A stretch of 35,647 bases of DNA from Helicobacter sp. (GTDB taxonomy: Bacteria > Campylobacterota > Campylobacteria > Campylobacterales > Helicobacteraceae). The stretch spans positions 1 to 35,647 of the forward strand of contig NZ_JAIEFA010000067.1 of the NCBI RefSeq assembly GCF_029067145.1, written 5' to 3'. A program made the translations under genes and the position numbers. Shown here piece after piece: positions 15,449 through 23,260 of the stretch (within the stretch, counting starts at the first letter, position 1; each line of letters opens with the position of its first letter). The notes beneath the pieces are model-generated. The model did not search any database. It worked only from the letters and a program-made list of their open reading frames with translations, and was not told where the DNA came from.

Positions 15449-16639
15449 TTATGAGCGATAATCCGCATTAATTTTGACATATTCGTGTCCTAAATCACAA
15501 CCATACGCCACAAAAGATTCTGTGCCCTTACCAATCTCACAAACAATCCTAAAAGAATCCTGTTTGAGAACTTCTGCGGCTTTCTTTTCGTTTTCATTAT
15601 CAAAGTAAATCACGCCCTTTTGATAAACACACACTTCATCAAAATAAATCTCTAATGTCTTAGGACTACATTCAATTCCACTTGCTCCAATCGTTGATGC
15701 GATTCTACCCCAATTAGGGTCGCAACCAAACAATGCAGTTTTAACGAGCAAAGATTGACTTAACGCCTTGGCTGCTTTTTGCGCTTCTTTTGCAGTTTTT
15801 GCGCCTCTCACTTCAAAGGCAACAAGCTTCGTCGCACCCTCACCATCACGCACAATATCCGTTGCGAGTTTGTGCATAATCTTTTCTAACACAAATCCGA
15901 ATGCTTCCTTATTATATGCTCCACTCTTGCCATTACTTAAAAGCAAAATCGTATCATTTGTAGAAGTATCGCCATCTACGCTAATCGCATTAAAAGTGCT
16001 TTGAGCCGCATTTTGTAAAAGCTCTTTCATATCCGACTTTGGAATCTCGGCATCTGTGGCAATAAAACACAACATTGTTGCCAAAGAGGGATTAATCATA
16101 CCCGCACCCTTGCACATCGCACCGATTTTAAAACTAGTCTTATCCTCTAGCACGACTTCAAAAGCAATTGTTTTGCTAAAGCGGTCTGTCGTCATAATTG
16201 CATTTGCTGCTTTTACGTCGTCTTTTTTTGTTAAATCAAATTTTAAAAAAGATTCCACAATTTTCGTCTTTGGAAGCTGCACACCAATCACTCCGGTAGA
16301 ACTCATAATCGGATTACAAATCACAGGAAATTTACCTTTGGCTTCATCTAATATTTCTTTAACATTTGCTACACCTTCATCACCTGTTAGGGCATTCGCA
16401 TTTTTAGAGTTAATTAACACGAAATTCGTTTTGAAATTTTTATCATATTCTTGATAATGCAAAATGGGTGCGGCGCAAAATTTGTTTTGTGTAAAAATCG
16501 CTTCCACTTCACACAAAGAATCCGAATAAATAAAAGCCACATCGGGTTCTCCATTTGACTTTAATCCCGCACTTACTCCGTCGCAATAAAACCCTTTTGC
16601 CGCTGCGATTCCACATTGTATTGGGAAGAAACTAAACAT
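15449..16639 (-). CDS. argJ: Bifunctional glutamate N-acetyltransferase / ornithine acetyltransferase
   Basis: A 396-residue Ntn-type enzyme of arginine synthesis. It transfers the acetyl group from N-acetylornithine to glutamate and may also use acetyl-CoA. The self-cleavage site is intact: KGAGMINPSLATML, with T188 as the new N-terminal nucleophile after cutting between A187 and T188. The oxyanion residues T115-G116 are in SSTGVIG. Members of this family mature into two subunits. The start overlaps the K+ channel stop by eight bases, so argJ is translated from the rpmB/channel transcript. No other arg gene is in the window. Confidence 0.96.
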   Translation of the reverse strand: MFSFFPIQCGIAAAKGFYCDGVSAGLKSNGEPDVAFIYSDSLCEVEAIFTQNKFCAAPILHYQEYDKNFKTNFVLINSKNANALTGDEGVANVKEILDEAKGKFPVICNPIMSSTGVIGVQLPKTKIVESFLKFDLTKKDDVKAANAIMTTDRFSKTIAFEVVLEDKTSFKIGAMCKGAGMINPSLATMLCFIATDAEIPKSDMKELLQNAAQSTFNAISVDGDTSTNDTILLLSNGKSGAYNKEAFGFVLEKIMHKLATDIVRDGEGATKLVAFEVRGAKTAKEAQKAAKALSQSLLVKTALFGCDPNWGRIASTIGASGIECSPKTLEIYFDEVCVYQKGVIYFDNENEKKAAEVLKQDSFRIVCEIGKGTESFVAYGCDLGHEYVKINADYRS

Positions 16640-17762
16640 ATTTTAACTCCTCTGGTTTATCTTTTTTAAAGATAAGCTGTTTTGTTAGATGCACACCATG
16701 TGAAGTGCCAATCACAAGTAATTTGCATTCGCTTGTTACTAAAGTATCCCCATTAGGCATAGAAATAAATTTGCCATCTTTTTGCGTAATCCCCACAATA
16801 GAAGTCTGTGTAATCTCACGCACATGGGCTTCTTTGAGTTTTTTTAGGACGAGCCAAGAATAACGAGGCACAACAATTTCTTCTAAATCAAGCGGTGTAT
16901 CCTTTTGATAAGCAAATCTCTCCAAAAGATTCTCCATATCCGGACGCGTTGCCATTGCATTAACTCTTTGAGCGAACAGCTTTGAGGGAGACACAGCGTA
17001 ATCTGCACCAAGTTTTTTAAGCTTTTCCTCATCTTCATTATTATCCGCATTGCCAATAATAAAATAAGGTTTGCGCCCCAATTCACGTTCATAAAGCCTC
17101 ACGGAAGCAATTTGAGCAATATTATCTGCAATATTATTGGACAATGTAATCACCCCACGCGCGCTAGAGAGATGACATTTGAGCATTGCAATTTCCGTAT
17201 GTGGGTCTTCGTTAATAAAAAAAGGATAATGATATTTTTGCGCAATATCTTCTAAAGAATCGTTACGATCCACCACTACGAAGGGAATGTGTGCCTCACG
17301 AAATTGCTGTGATAGCTGTATCGTGTATTCATTGTGATAACAGATGATAAAATGATTTTTTAATCGCGCAATTTTGTAAATCATATTACGTTCCTTAATA
17401 ATTGGAATCAGTTTTCCCCGACTAAGTATATCAATCACACTAACAACACAGAAGCTTAAAACAAGCGAACCTGCTAACATTACAAAAGCGGTATAAAAGA
17501 TGGTTAAGTCATCAAATTCGCCCTCTTCTAATGCGCCAAAACCTGTTGTAGTAAAAGTATAAGAAGCCTGAAAAAATGCGTCAATTAAACCATAGTCTGT
17601 AAAGACTAAATAGCCAAGTGTGCTGATTATTAAACCTGCAAAAATTAATAAAAAAGACGCGCGGAAAGGTTTTAATTGCTCATAGAGCAAACCAGACATA
17701 TCAATATCTGGCTTTTGAGTGCCCTCCCAATGGAGAAACTTTTTGAGCCTATCAAAAGCCAC
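16632..17762 (-). CDS. Two-helix potassium channel with cytoplasmic RCK/TrkA domains (KchA-like)
   Basis: A 376-residue protein. A membrane helix (about 34-54), a pore loop with selectivity filter TTTGFG (71-76) and a second helix (about 88-112) are followed by an RCK domain. A TrkA-C-like domain occupies about 290-376. The first RCK loop reads HFIICYHNEY where a GxGxxG nucleotide-binding loop is expected, so canonical NAD binding is doubtful. The neighbours (rpmB upstream) and size match H. pylori HP0490 (KchA), needed for K+ uptake and gastric colonisation in that species. It lies 21 bases after rpmB and overlaps argJ. Confidence 0.92.
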   Translation of the reverse strand: MAFDRLKKFLHWEGTQKPDIDMSGLLYEQLKPFRASFLLIFAGLIISTLGYLVFTDYGLIDAFFQASYTFTTTGFGALEEGEFDDLTIFYTAFVMLAGSLVLSFCVVSVIDILSRGKLIPIIKERNMIYKIARLKNHFIICYHNEYTIQLSQQFREAHIPFVVVDRNDSLEDIAQKYHYPFFINEDPHTEIAMLKCHLSSARGVITLSNNIADNIAQIASVRLYERELGRKPYFIIGNADNNEDEEKLKKLGADYAVSPSKLFAQRVNAMATRPDMENLLERFAYQKDTPLDLEEIVVPRYSWLVLKKLKEAHVREITQTSIVGITQKDGKFISMPNGDTLVTSECKLLVIGTSHGVHLTKQLIFKKDKPEELKYV

Positions 17763-17783
17763 AGCTCAACCCTGAACTAAGGA

Positions 17784-17972
17784 TTAAGAGCGTTTTTTCA
17801 TAGTGCGCAATGTGGAAGCTGCGATTCTTACTTTCATTGTCCTGCCGTCTTCTAATTTAATTCTCACGGTTCTTAGATTCGGCAAAGACCGCTTTCTCGT
17901 CTTGTTATTTGCGTGGCTTACATTATTGCCAACCATTGGACCTTTACCTGTAAAAAAACATTTTCTTGCCAT
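17784..17972 (-). CDS. rpmB: 50S ribosomal protein L28
   Basis: A 62-residue basic protein with the L28 start MARKCFFTGKGPMVGNNVSH and the 'RSLPNLRTVRI' motif followed by 'STLRTMKK'. Like many L28 proteins it has an early Cys, but no complete zinc ribbon is evident. It heads the transcript with the K+ channel and argJ. Its promoter should lie in the 98-base spacer upstream, where GATAAAAT is the best box. Confidence 0.97.
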   Translation of the reverse strand: MARKCFFTGKGPMVGNNVSHANNKTRKRSLPNLRTVRIKLEDGRTMKVRIAASTLRTMKKRS

Positions 17973-18070
17973 TTCCTAACCTTTTAAATCTTAAAATTAA
18001 AATCGCCAATAAGCCAATAAATAAACTTTGGATTTTATCTCAAACTAAATAATAAAAAGTTTAAATTCTC

Positions 18071-19030
18071 TTAATTTAGCTGTTTTTTGATTTCCTGGAC
18101 AATATCAAATCCGTGATTGAGTGCAGCTGCAATAGAACCACCATTTTTATATAAAATGTCTCCTGCAATATAAACACCCGCAACTGAACTTTGATGTTTG
18201 TCATCTGTGAGCGGAACGCCATCTGTATCTAATTCTACACCACATTTGCGCAAGAAATCTACAGGAGCCATTCCTCCAATTGCATAAACTACGCGTTCAT
18301 ATACCGCACTTGTTCCATCGGTGAAATTTACTTTCACTTTGCCCTCTTGTTCTTCTAAGCTTTCAATATCCACGCCGAGTTTGGGCTGAATTTTGCCATT
18401 TTTAAAACATAAATCCAAATTTTCCTGATTTGCCTCATTGATTCTTGTAAATTCTTTTCTACGATAATTTAAAGTTACAGGATTCGTTTCACTAAGCACA
18501 CACGCATATTCTACGGCAGAATTTCCTCCACCTACGACTAAAATATTCTCGCCATCTACACAACTATTTGCATTAAAATTGACGAGATTTTTAATACTAT
18601 TTGGAATCGCATAACTTGGCTTGTTGGGTTGTCCCATTTTTCCGATAGAAATCACAACAAATTTCGCTTTAAATTGCGTATTTTTAGCGGTATAAATAAG
18701 AAAATAATCCTTTTCTTTTTTGATAGATTCCACTTCTGTCTGAAATTGCACTTCAAAACCATTTTCTTGAATGATTTTATCAAATAAATCTAAAGTGCTT
18801 TCCTTTGTGCCATCACAAAAATAAATGTTCCCATTCAACTCAACTTTTTGACCTTTATAATCCTTATCCACGCGTTTTTTATCTTTGTAAAACTTGCGAA
18901 TCGTGGTAGAATGCCCCTCTCCCTTTTCAAACAAAATGACATCTTTAATACCTAAAACCATTGATTCTACTGCCGATGCGATTCCACCCGGACCGCCGCC
19001 TACAATTGCAATATCATAAATTTCTTTCAT
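18071..19030 (-). CDS. fqrB: FqrB-type NADPH:flavodoxin/ferredoxin (quinone) oxidoreductase
   Basis: A 319-residue flavoprotein of the thioredoxin-reductase fold. The FAD motif AIVGGGPGGIAS is at the N terminus, the NADPH motif VVGGGNSAVEYA is mid-protein, and 'GVYIAGD' closes the FAD domain. The CxxC redox pair of true thioredoxin reductases is absent, which rules out TrxB. H. pylori HP1164 and C. jejuni Cj0559 (FqrB) have this layout and have been shown to couple pyruvate oxidation by POR, through flavodoxin, to NADPH formation. The matching porCDAB is about 3 kb away here. The start overlaps ccoS by four bases (ATGA). Confidence 0.86.
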   Translation of the reverse strand: MKEIYDIAIVGGGPGGIASAVESMVLGIKDVILFEKGEGHSTTIRKFYKDKKRVDKDYKGQKVELNGNIYFCDGTKESTLDLFDKIIQENGFEVQFQTEVESIKKEKDYFLIYTAKNTQFKAKFVVISIGKMGQPNKPSYAIPNSIKNLVNFNANSCVDGENILVVGGGNSAVEYACVLSETNPVTLNYRRKEFTRINEANQENLDLCFKNGKIQPKLGVDIESLEEQEGKVKVNFTDGTSAVYERVVYAIGGMAPVDFLRKCGVELDTDGVPLTDDKHQSSVAGVYIAGDILYKNGGSIAAALNHGFDIVQEIKKQLN

Positions 19031-19230
19031 TCATTATCCTTTGAATTCTTTTTTGAATTATCCCTTGCTGCGTGGCGCAAATCCTCTTCACTATCAAACA
19101 AAACGCCTTGCATCATTTTTTTTTCATCATCAAATTGCCCACTTTTTAAGCCCCACAAAAAAGCAATCAGACCGATTAATCCAATCACAATACTTGTCGC
19201 AAGCATTACGGCAACCATTGTTGTATTCAT
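19027..19230 (-). CDS. ccoS: CcoS, cbb3-type cytochrome oxidase assembly protein
   Basis: A 67-residue protein with one N-terminal membrane helix (about 5-27) followed by AFLWGLKSGQFDDEK and 'VLFDSEED', the CcoS signature. A Lys/Asn/Asp-rich tail ends it. CcoS is required for placing heme b and/or CuB in the catalytic subunit CcoN of cbb3 oxidases. It is separated from ccoNOQP (32134-35399) and sits between maf and fqrB with four-base overlaps at both ends. Confidence 0.93.
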   Translation of the reverse strand: MNTTMVAVMLATSIVIGLIGLIAFLWGLKSGQFDDEKKMMQGVLFDSEEDLRHAARDNSKKNSKDNE

Positions 19231-19781
19231 AGCATTTTCCTTAAAAAAGGCAAAAGGGATTCTATGTGCAATCCCATTGCATTAGAGGTTGCACCAACTT
19301 GTCGCTTAATATAGCTCTGATGAAAACCCTCTATCATCACTGCGCCCGCTTTATTTGCCCACAAACCACTTTGCAAATAGGATTCTAAATCTTGTGGAGC
19401 AAAAGGAAAAAGCTCAAAATAAGTCTGGCTTAAATCCATATAAAAAAACTGCTCACAATGCAGAATCGCGCAAGTTAGAATCGTAAAGCTTTTACCATTT
19501 TGCGATTCCAAAAACACACTTGCTTCTGCTTTGTTTTTCGCCTTGCGCTGTAAAACTCCGCCACAATCAATCACACTATCCACAATCAAAAGCGGCAATT
19601 CTAACCCATAAAGATTTAACGCGCTTTTGTGTTTGCCAAGTGCTGCTTGATAGACAAAAGTCTTAGGCTTATCTAAAGGCAACTGCTCCTCATCAAACCC
19701 ATTATCGCATTGAATAAAAGGAATCCTGTACGCTTCTAAAATTTGCTTTCGCGATTTGGAAGCAGAACATAAGCGCAACAT
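19227..19781 (-). CDS. maf: Maf-family nucleotide pyrophosphatase
   Basis: A 184-residue Maf protein. Maf proteins hydrolyse non-canonical or modified nucleoside triphosphates, and overproduction blocks septation in some bacteria. The N-terminal phosphate-binding segment is LCSASKSRKQIL (family: 'LASxSPRRxELL'). The acidic motif is LIVDSVIDCGG, where the family has 'GADTVV'. 'FVYQAALGKH' matches the 'AxxKA' helix. The motifs are somewhat diverged, so substrate preference cannot be predicted. It leads the maf-ccoS-fqrB transcript. Confidence 0.88.
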   Translation of the reverse strand: MLRLCSASKSRKQILEAYRIPFIQCDNGFDEEQLPLDKPKTFVYQAALGKHKSALNLYGLELPLLIVDSVIDCGGVLQRKAKNKAEASVFLESQNGKSFTILTCAILHCEQFFYMDLSQTYFELFPFAPQDLESYLQSGLWANKAGAVMIEGFHQSYIKRQVGATSNAMGLHIESLLPFLRKML

Positions 19782-19812
19782 AAAATTCCTTACACCTCAA
19801 GATAAACTTAAA

Positions 19813-19848
19813 ATTATAATCTTATTAAAATTATATTTTGATAAGATT
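19813..19848 (-). promoter_or_regulatory. Maf-operon promoter region with an 8-base inverted repeat
   Basis: The 66-base spacer between acpS and maf contains two minus-strand TATAAT boxes (at 19830-19835 and 19813-19818). The arms AATCTTAT (19818-19825) and ATAAGATT (19841-19848) form a perfect inverted repeat around the upstream box. It could be an operator or a weak acpS terminator. In such AT-rich DNA chance is possible. Confidence 0.4.
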
Positions 19849-20210
19849 CATTGATTTTTAAAACTAACCGCCACAACAGCAATAGCAAATCCACCATCGT
19901 GAGAAAGAGAAAGACTTAGAGAATGGAGATTAAAATATTCCATTTTTTCATTACTTAAATGCAGGAGTGGAGCACCCTTTTGGTTCTTGGAAATCCATAT
20001 ATCGTGGAATCCTAATTCCTTTCCGATTCCACATTTTAATGCCTTTGCACAAGCTTCTTTTGCTGCCCAAAATCCTGCAAGACTTTGAGGGTTTTTAGCA
20101 ATTTGCATTTCAGAATGATTCAAGAATCTTTGCAATCCTTTCTCTCCAAATTTTGCCACTAAAGATTCTATACGCTGAATTTTGACAATATCTACTCCCA
20201 CATCAAACAT
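19848..20210 (-). CDS. acpS: Holo-[acyl-carrier-protein] synthase
   Basis: A 120-residue phosphopantetheinyl transferase that moves 4'-phosphopantetheine from CoA to Ser of acyl carrier protein. The Mg-binding Asp is in GVDIVKIQRIE, the catalytic Glu in AAKEACAKALKCGI, and LSLSHDGGFAIAVV supplies the conserved His. Length is standard. The start overlaps the fliL stop by one base (TAATG). The fliL-acpS pair matches H. pylori HP0809/HP0808. Confidence 0.95.
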   Translation of the reverse strand: MFDVGVDIVKIQRIESLVAKFGEKGLQRFLNHSEMQIAKNPQSLAGFWAAKEACAKALKCGIGKELGFHDIWISKNQKGAPLLHLSNEKMEYFNLHSLSLSLSHDGGFAIAVVAVSFKNQ

Positions 20211-20749
20211 TATTGCACTACAAATTCAGTAAAAAAGATATTAACCACTCTACCATCTACCAAAAATTCGTTCAAGCGTTCTACAATTTCTTCTTTCAAC
20301 TTCTGCTTGCCTTTAGCCGTCTGCACTTCTTCAAATGTTTTTGAACTAAGAATTGAAATAATCACATCACGCAAAACGCCTCGTTTTGTTTCAAGTTCTG
20401 TTTGCATTTCAGCAATGCTAAGCTCCAATGAAATAGAAGTTTTAAGATAACGTTTGCCACCTCCTGAAGTCATCAAATTGACAATAAATTGGTCCAAAGG
20501 ATACATTGGTCCAACACTTAGGAGGTTGCTATTTGGATTAGCGGCACTCCCTTTATTTGCTGCACTTTGTTGTTGAGGAGCAGCAGTTGGTCCTGCTTCT
20601 GGCTCATCTCCTCCGCTAAAAATCAAAATCGCAACAACAATCAAAATAATCAATAATAATGCAACAACACCAATAATGATGAAAAGTAGCATTTTATTCT
20701 GTTTTAAGCCTTCAAGTTTGGATTCTTTTTTGGTTTCTTCTTCTGCCAT
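20210..20749 (-). CDS. fliL: Flagellar basal-body protein FliL
   Basis: A 179-residue single-pass membrane protein. It has a charged cytoplasmic N terminus, a very hydrophobic helix (about 22-46), a low-complexity Pro/Ala/Gln/Asn linker (about 50-75) and a periplasmic FliL domain with 'YPLDQFIVNL', 'RYLKTSISLEL' and a C-terminal 'FFTEFVVQ'. FliL rings surround and stabilise the stator units of the flagellar motor. The cell is therefore presumably flagellated, although no other flagellar gene is in the window. Confidence 0.95.
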   Translation of the reverse strand: MAEEETKKESKLEGLKQNKMLLFIIIGVVALLLIILIVVAILIFSGGDEPEAGPTAAPQQQSAANKGSAANPNSNLLSVGPMYPLDQFIVNLMTSGGGKRYLKTSISLELSIAEMQTELETKRGVLRDVIISILSSKTFEEVQTAKGKQKLKEEIVERLNEFLVDGRVVNIFFTEFVVQ

Positions 20750-20772
20750 TTCCTCTCCTTAATAAAAATTTT

Positions 20773-20778
20773 ATTATA
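20773..20778 (-). promoter_or_regulatory. Candidate -10 box for fliL-acpS
   Basis: TATAAT on the minus strand (in TTTTATATAATAAAA) lies 24 bases before the fliL start, with AAGGAGAGG as ribosome site in between. A sigma-70-like box fits better than a flagellar sigma-54 or sigma-28 promoter; neither pattern is seen. Confidence 0.42.
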
Positions 20779-20805
20779 TAAAATCTTTTTTTAAATTTTC
20801 AAGTT

Positions 20806-21870
20806 TTACATTTTTAAATAACTTCCAAGCCATTTTAATTCGTTTGGATAGCGTCTAAATAATTCGCTCACATTCGTATCATCAATGTGTCCATCAATAT
20901 CAATAAAAAAGCAATAGTCAAAATCATTCCCTGTGCGCTTAGGGCGAGATTGGAAAAAAGTCATATTAATATTTAAATCTTTTACATCATAAAGCAGACG
21001 ATGAATCGCACCGGGCTTGTCGTCGTTTGCCAAAATTGCAAACAAAGAAGTTTTATCTTTGCCGCAAGGTTGATTTTTGAAATTACTAATCACAATAAAA
21101 CGCGTTTTATTGTCTGAATTGTTCTCAATATTTTCAAATAAAATTGGTGTGCTATAAAGTTTCGCTGCAATAGGTGAGCAAATGGCGGCACATTTGGGAT
21201 TTTCTTTTGCAAGCTGCACTGCACGTGCGGTAGAATCTACCGGAATCCTCTGAATATGGTCTAAAGAATGCTCGCTTAAAAAATTAGAACATTGTCCAAA
21301 GGCGATGTCTTTAGAGTAAATAACCTCAATTTCTTGAATTTTTTGTGTCTGACTTGCAAAACAATGATGAATCGGCATATAAATTTCAGCTACGATTTTT
21401 AACTCTGTGCTTCTTAGCAAATCCAATGTTTCGCCCACAACGCCATTTTGACTATTTTCAATCGGAATCACCGCATAACTTGCGCATTGATTTTCTACAC
21501 TTTTAACTGCTTGCGTAATGGTATTGTGAGAAAAATATTCACACATTGCACCAAATCTGCTTTCTGCCGCTTGATGTGTATAACTTCCAAGAGGACCAAG
21601 ATACGCCACACGTTCTGGCGATTCCAAATTACGACTGACTGCAAAAATCTCCGAATAAATTGCCTCAATCGCTGCTCTATTAAGCGATAAAGAACCTTTA
21701 GAGTGCAATCTATCAATGATTTCTTTTTCTCTCTCTGGACGATAAATAGGGGTATTGCTCTGCAACTTTGCTTTGCCAATGCGTTTGACAATCTCCATAC
21801 GCTTTTCTAATAATCCCAAAATTTCATCATCAATACTATCAATCTCTTTTCTAAAATTTTGTAAATTCAT
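20806..21870 (-). CDS. pheA: Bifunctional chorismate mutase / prephenate dehydratase (P-protein)
   Basis: A 354-residue phenylalanine-pathway enzyme with three domains: AroQ chorismate mutase (about 1-85, 'LLEKRMEIVKRIGKAK' helix), prephenate dehydratase (about 88-265, starting VAYLGPLGSYTHQAA, with catalytic TRF at 256-258) and a C-terminal ACT domain (about 274-354). The ACT phenylalanine-binding motif, usually ESRP, reads QSRP at 307-310. The GALV-equivalent is PGAIHRLL. It follows lysA by 12 bases in one transcript, as in H. pylori HP0290/HP0291. Confidence 0.95.
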   Translation of the reverse strand: MNLQNFRKEIDSIDDEILGLLEKRMEIVKRIGKAKLQSNTPIYRPEREKEIIDRLHSKGSLSLNRAAIEAIYSEIFAVSRNLESPERVAYLGPLGSYTHQAAESRFGAMCEYFSHNTITQAVKSVENQCASYAVIPIENSQNGVVGETLDLLRSTELKIVAEIYMPIHHCFASQTQKIQEIEVIYSKDIAFGQCSNFLSEHSLDHIQRIPVDSTARAVQLAKENPKCAAICSPIAAKLYSTPILFENIENNSDNKTRFIVISNFKNQPCGKDKTSLFAILANDDKPGAIHRLLYDVKDLNINMTFFQSRPKRTGNDFDYCFFIDIDGHIDDTNVSELFRRYPNELKWLGSYLKM

Positions 21871-21882
21871 CTTAAGATTCCT

Positions 21883-23139
21883 TCATAAACAATCTTTTTC
21901 TAACGCAATCAAATCCTCTATGCACTCTCTTTTGCGGATTAATCGTATGGCTCTATTTTCAACTGCAACCTCTGCACAGCGCGGACGAGAATTATAATTA
22001 CTTGCCATACTAAACCCATACGCTCCAGCACTAAGCACCGCTAGCACCTCTCCATTTTGCAGAGGAGGCAAGGAAATGTTTTTACCCAAATAATCTCCAC
22101 TCTCACAAATTGGACCTACCACATCTGCACTACTCAACTCTTGCGATTCTGTGCTAAGCGGCACAATCTGATGATACGCATCATAAAGACTTGGACGAAT
22201 TAAATCATTCATCGCACCATCTACAATCACAAACCGCTTATTTTGATGTATTTTTTGATAAAGCACTTTTGTCAAAAACACGCCACTATTTCCTACGATA
22301 AATCTACCCGGCTCACAAATAATTGTCAAGTCCAATCCTCGCAATTCCTCTAAAATTGCTTGTGCGTAATCATAAGGATTAATGGTGGTTTCATCACTAT
22401 AAGTGATTCCAATCCCGCCACCAATATCAAAAAACTTAATCTCAATTTTGAGTGCCAACAAACTATGCGCAAGTTGTGCGATTTTGCGTGCGGATTCCGC
22501 AAGAGGCTTAAGCTTGGTTAATTGACTGCCAATATGAAAATGAATCCCGACAGGCTCTAAGTATTTGGAATGATGTGCCAACAAATACATACCCTTAGCC
22601 TCTTCTATGCTCACACCAAATTTATTTTCTTTTAGCCCTGTGGAAATATAAGGGTGCGTTTGTGGGTCAATATCTGGATTGACACGTATAGAAATTCTCG
22701 CAGGGATTCCTAACTCTTGCGCACAAGATTCCACAAGCAACATTTCCTCTTTGGATTCTACATTGATAAATAAGATTCCAATGCGCAAAGCTTCTTGAAT
22801 CTCAAAAGCTTGTTTGCCCACGCCGCTATAAATGATTTTATACTTTGGAATCCCTGCCAAAATAGCGCGCTGAATCTCGCCCAAAGAAACACAATCCGCC
22901 CCGCTCTCCAAACTAGCCAATTTTTTGATAATGCTTAAATTAGAGTTTGCTTTTAGCGCATAGCAAATCATTGTTTTTCTTCCGCTAAAAGCCGCTTTCA
23001 TCTGCTCATATTTTTCTTGGATTCTATCTAAATCATAAACATATAAAGGTGTGCCAAATTCTTTTGCAGCCTTTTGTAATAAATCTTTATCAAAATTTCC
23101 ATCAAGTTTAGGGATATTTTGGGATTCTATATTTTTCAT
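21883..23139 (-). CDS. lysA: Diaminopimelate decarboxylase
   Basis: A 418-residue fold-III PLP enzyme that decarboxylates meso-diaminopimelate to L-lysine. PLP lysine K63 is in YALKANSN. 'FHIGSQ', the glycine-rich FDIGGGIGI, 'EPGRFIVGNSG' and the substrate-site 'CESGDYLG' are all present and in order. The C-terminal 'AGAYGFSMASNYNSRPR' contributes to the dimer active site. Length is typical. It is the first gene of the lysA-pheA transcript. Confidence 0.97.
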   Translation of the reverse strand: MKNIESQNIPKLDGNFDKDLLQKAAKEFGTPLYVYDLDRIQEKYEQMKAAFSGRKTMICYALKANSNLSIIKKLASLESGADCVSLGEIQRAILAGIPKYKIIYSGVGKQAFEIQEALRIGILFINVESKEEMLLVESCAQELGIPARISIRVNPDIDPQTHPYISTGLKENKFGVSIEEAKGMYLLAHHSKYLEPVGIHFHIGSQLTKLKPLAESARKIAQLAHSLLALKIEIKFFDIGGGIGITYSDETTINPYDYAQAILEELRGLDLTIICEPGRFIVGNSGVFLTKVLYQKIHQNKRFVIVDGAMNDLIRPSLYDAYHQIVPLSTESQELSSADVVGPICESGDYLGKNISLPPLQNGEVLAVLSAGAYGFSMASNYNSRPRCAEVAVENRAIRLIRKRECIEDLIALEKDCL

Positions 23140-23172
23140 TTCTCTGCTCTTATTTTTCTAGTTGAATTTGTA

Positions 23173-23178
23173 ATTATA
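23173..23178 (-). promoter_or_regulatory. Candidate extended -10 promoter of lysA-pheA
   Basis: Minus-strand TTTTTGATTATAATTAC carries TATAAT 34 bases upstream of the lysA start, with T-rich DNA before it. The remaining part of this 121-base divergent spacer must promote the HAD gene, where no box stands out. Confidence 0.52.
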
Positions 23179-23260
23179 ATCAAAAATGCCTTAAATCTTT
23201 AAACTAAAATTAGTTACACTTTCAAACTTAAGTTCATAGTATTAAAAGGTTCAAAACATA

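Noticed and set aside
18071..19030. Thioredoxin reductase (TrxB) as the name for the flavoprotein
   Set aside because: The CxxC redox motif required for thioredoxin reduction is absent, so the FqrB/ferredoxin-NADP reductase group fits better.
20750..20805. Sigma-54 or sigma-28 flagellar promoter before fliL
   Set aside because: No GG-N10-GC or GATA-type -10 pattern is present; only a sigma-70-like TATAAT is visible.
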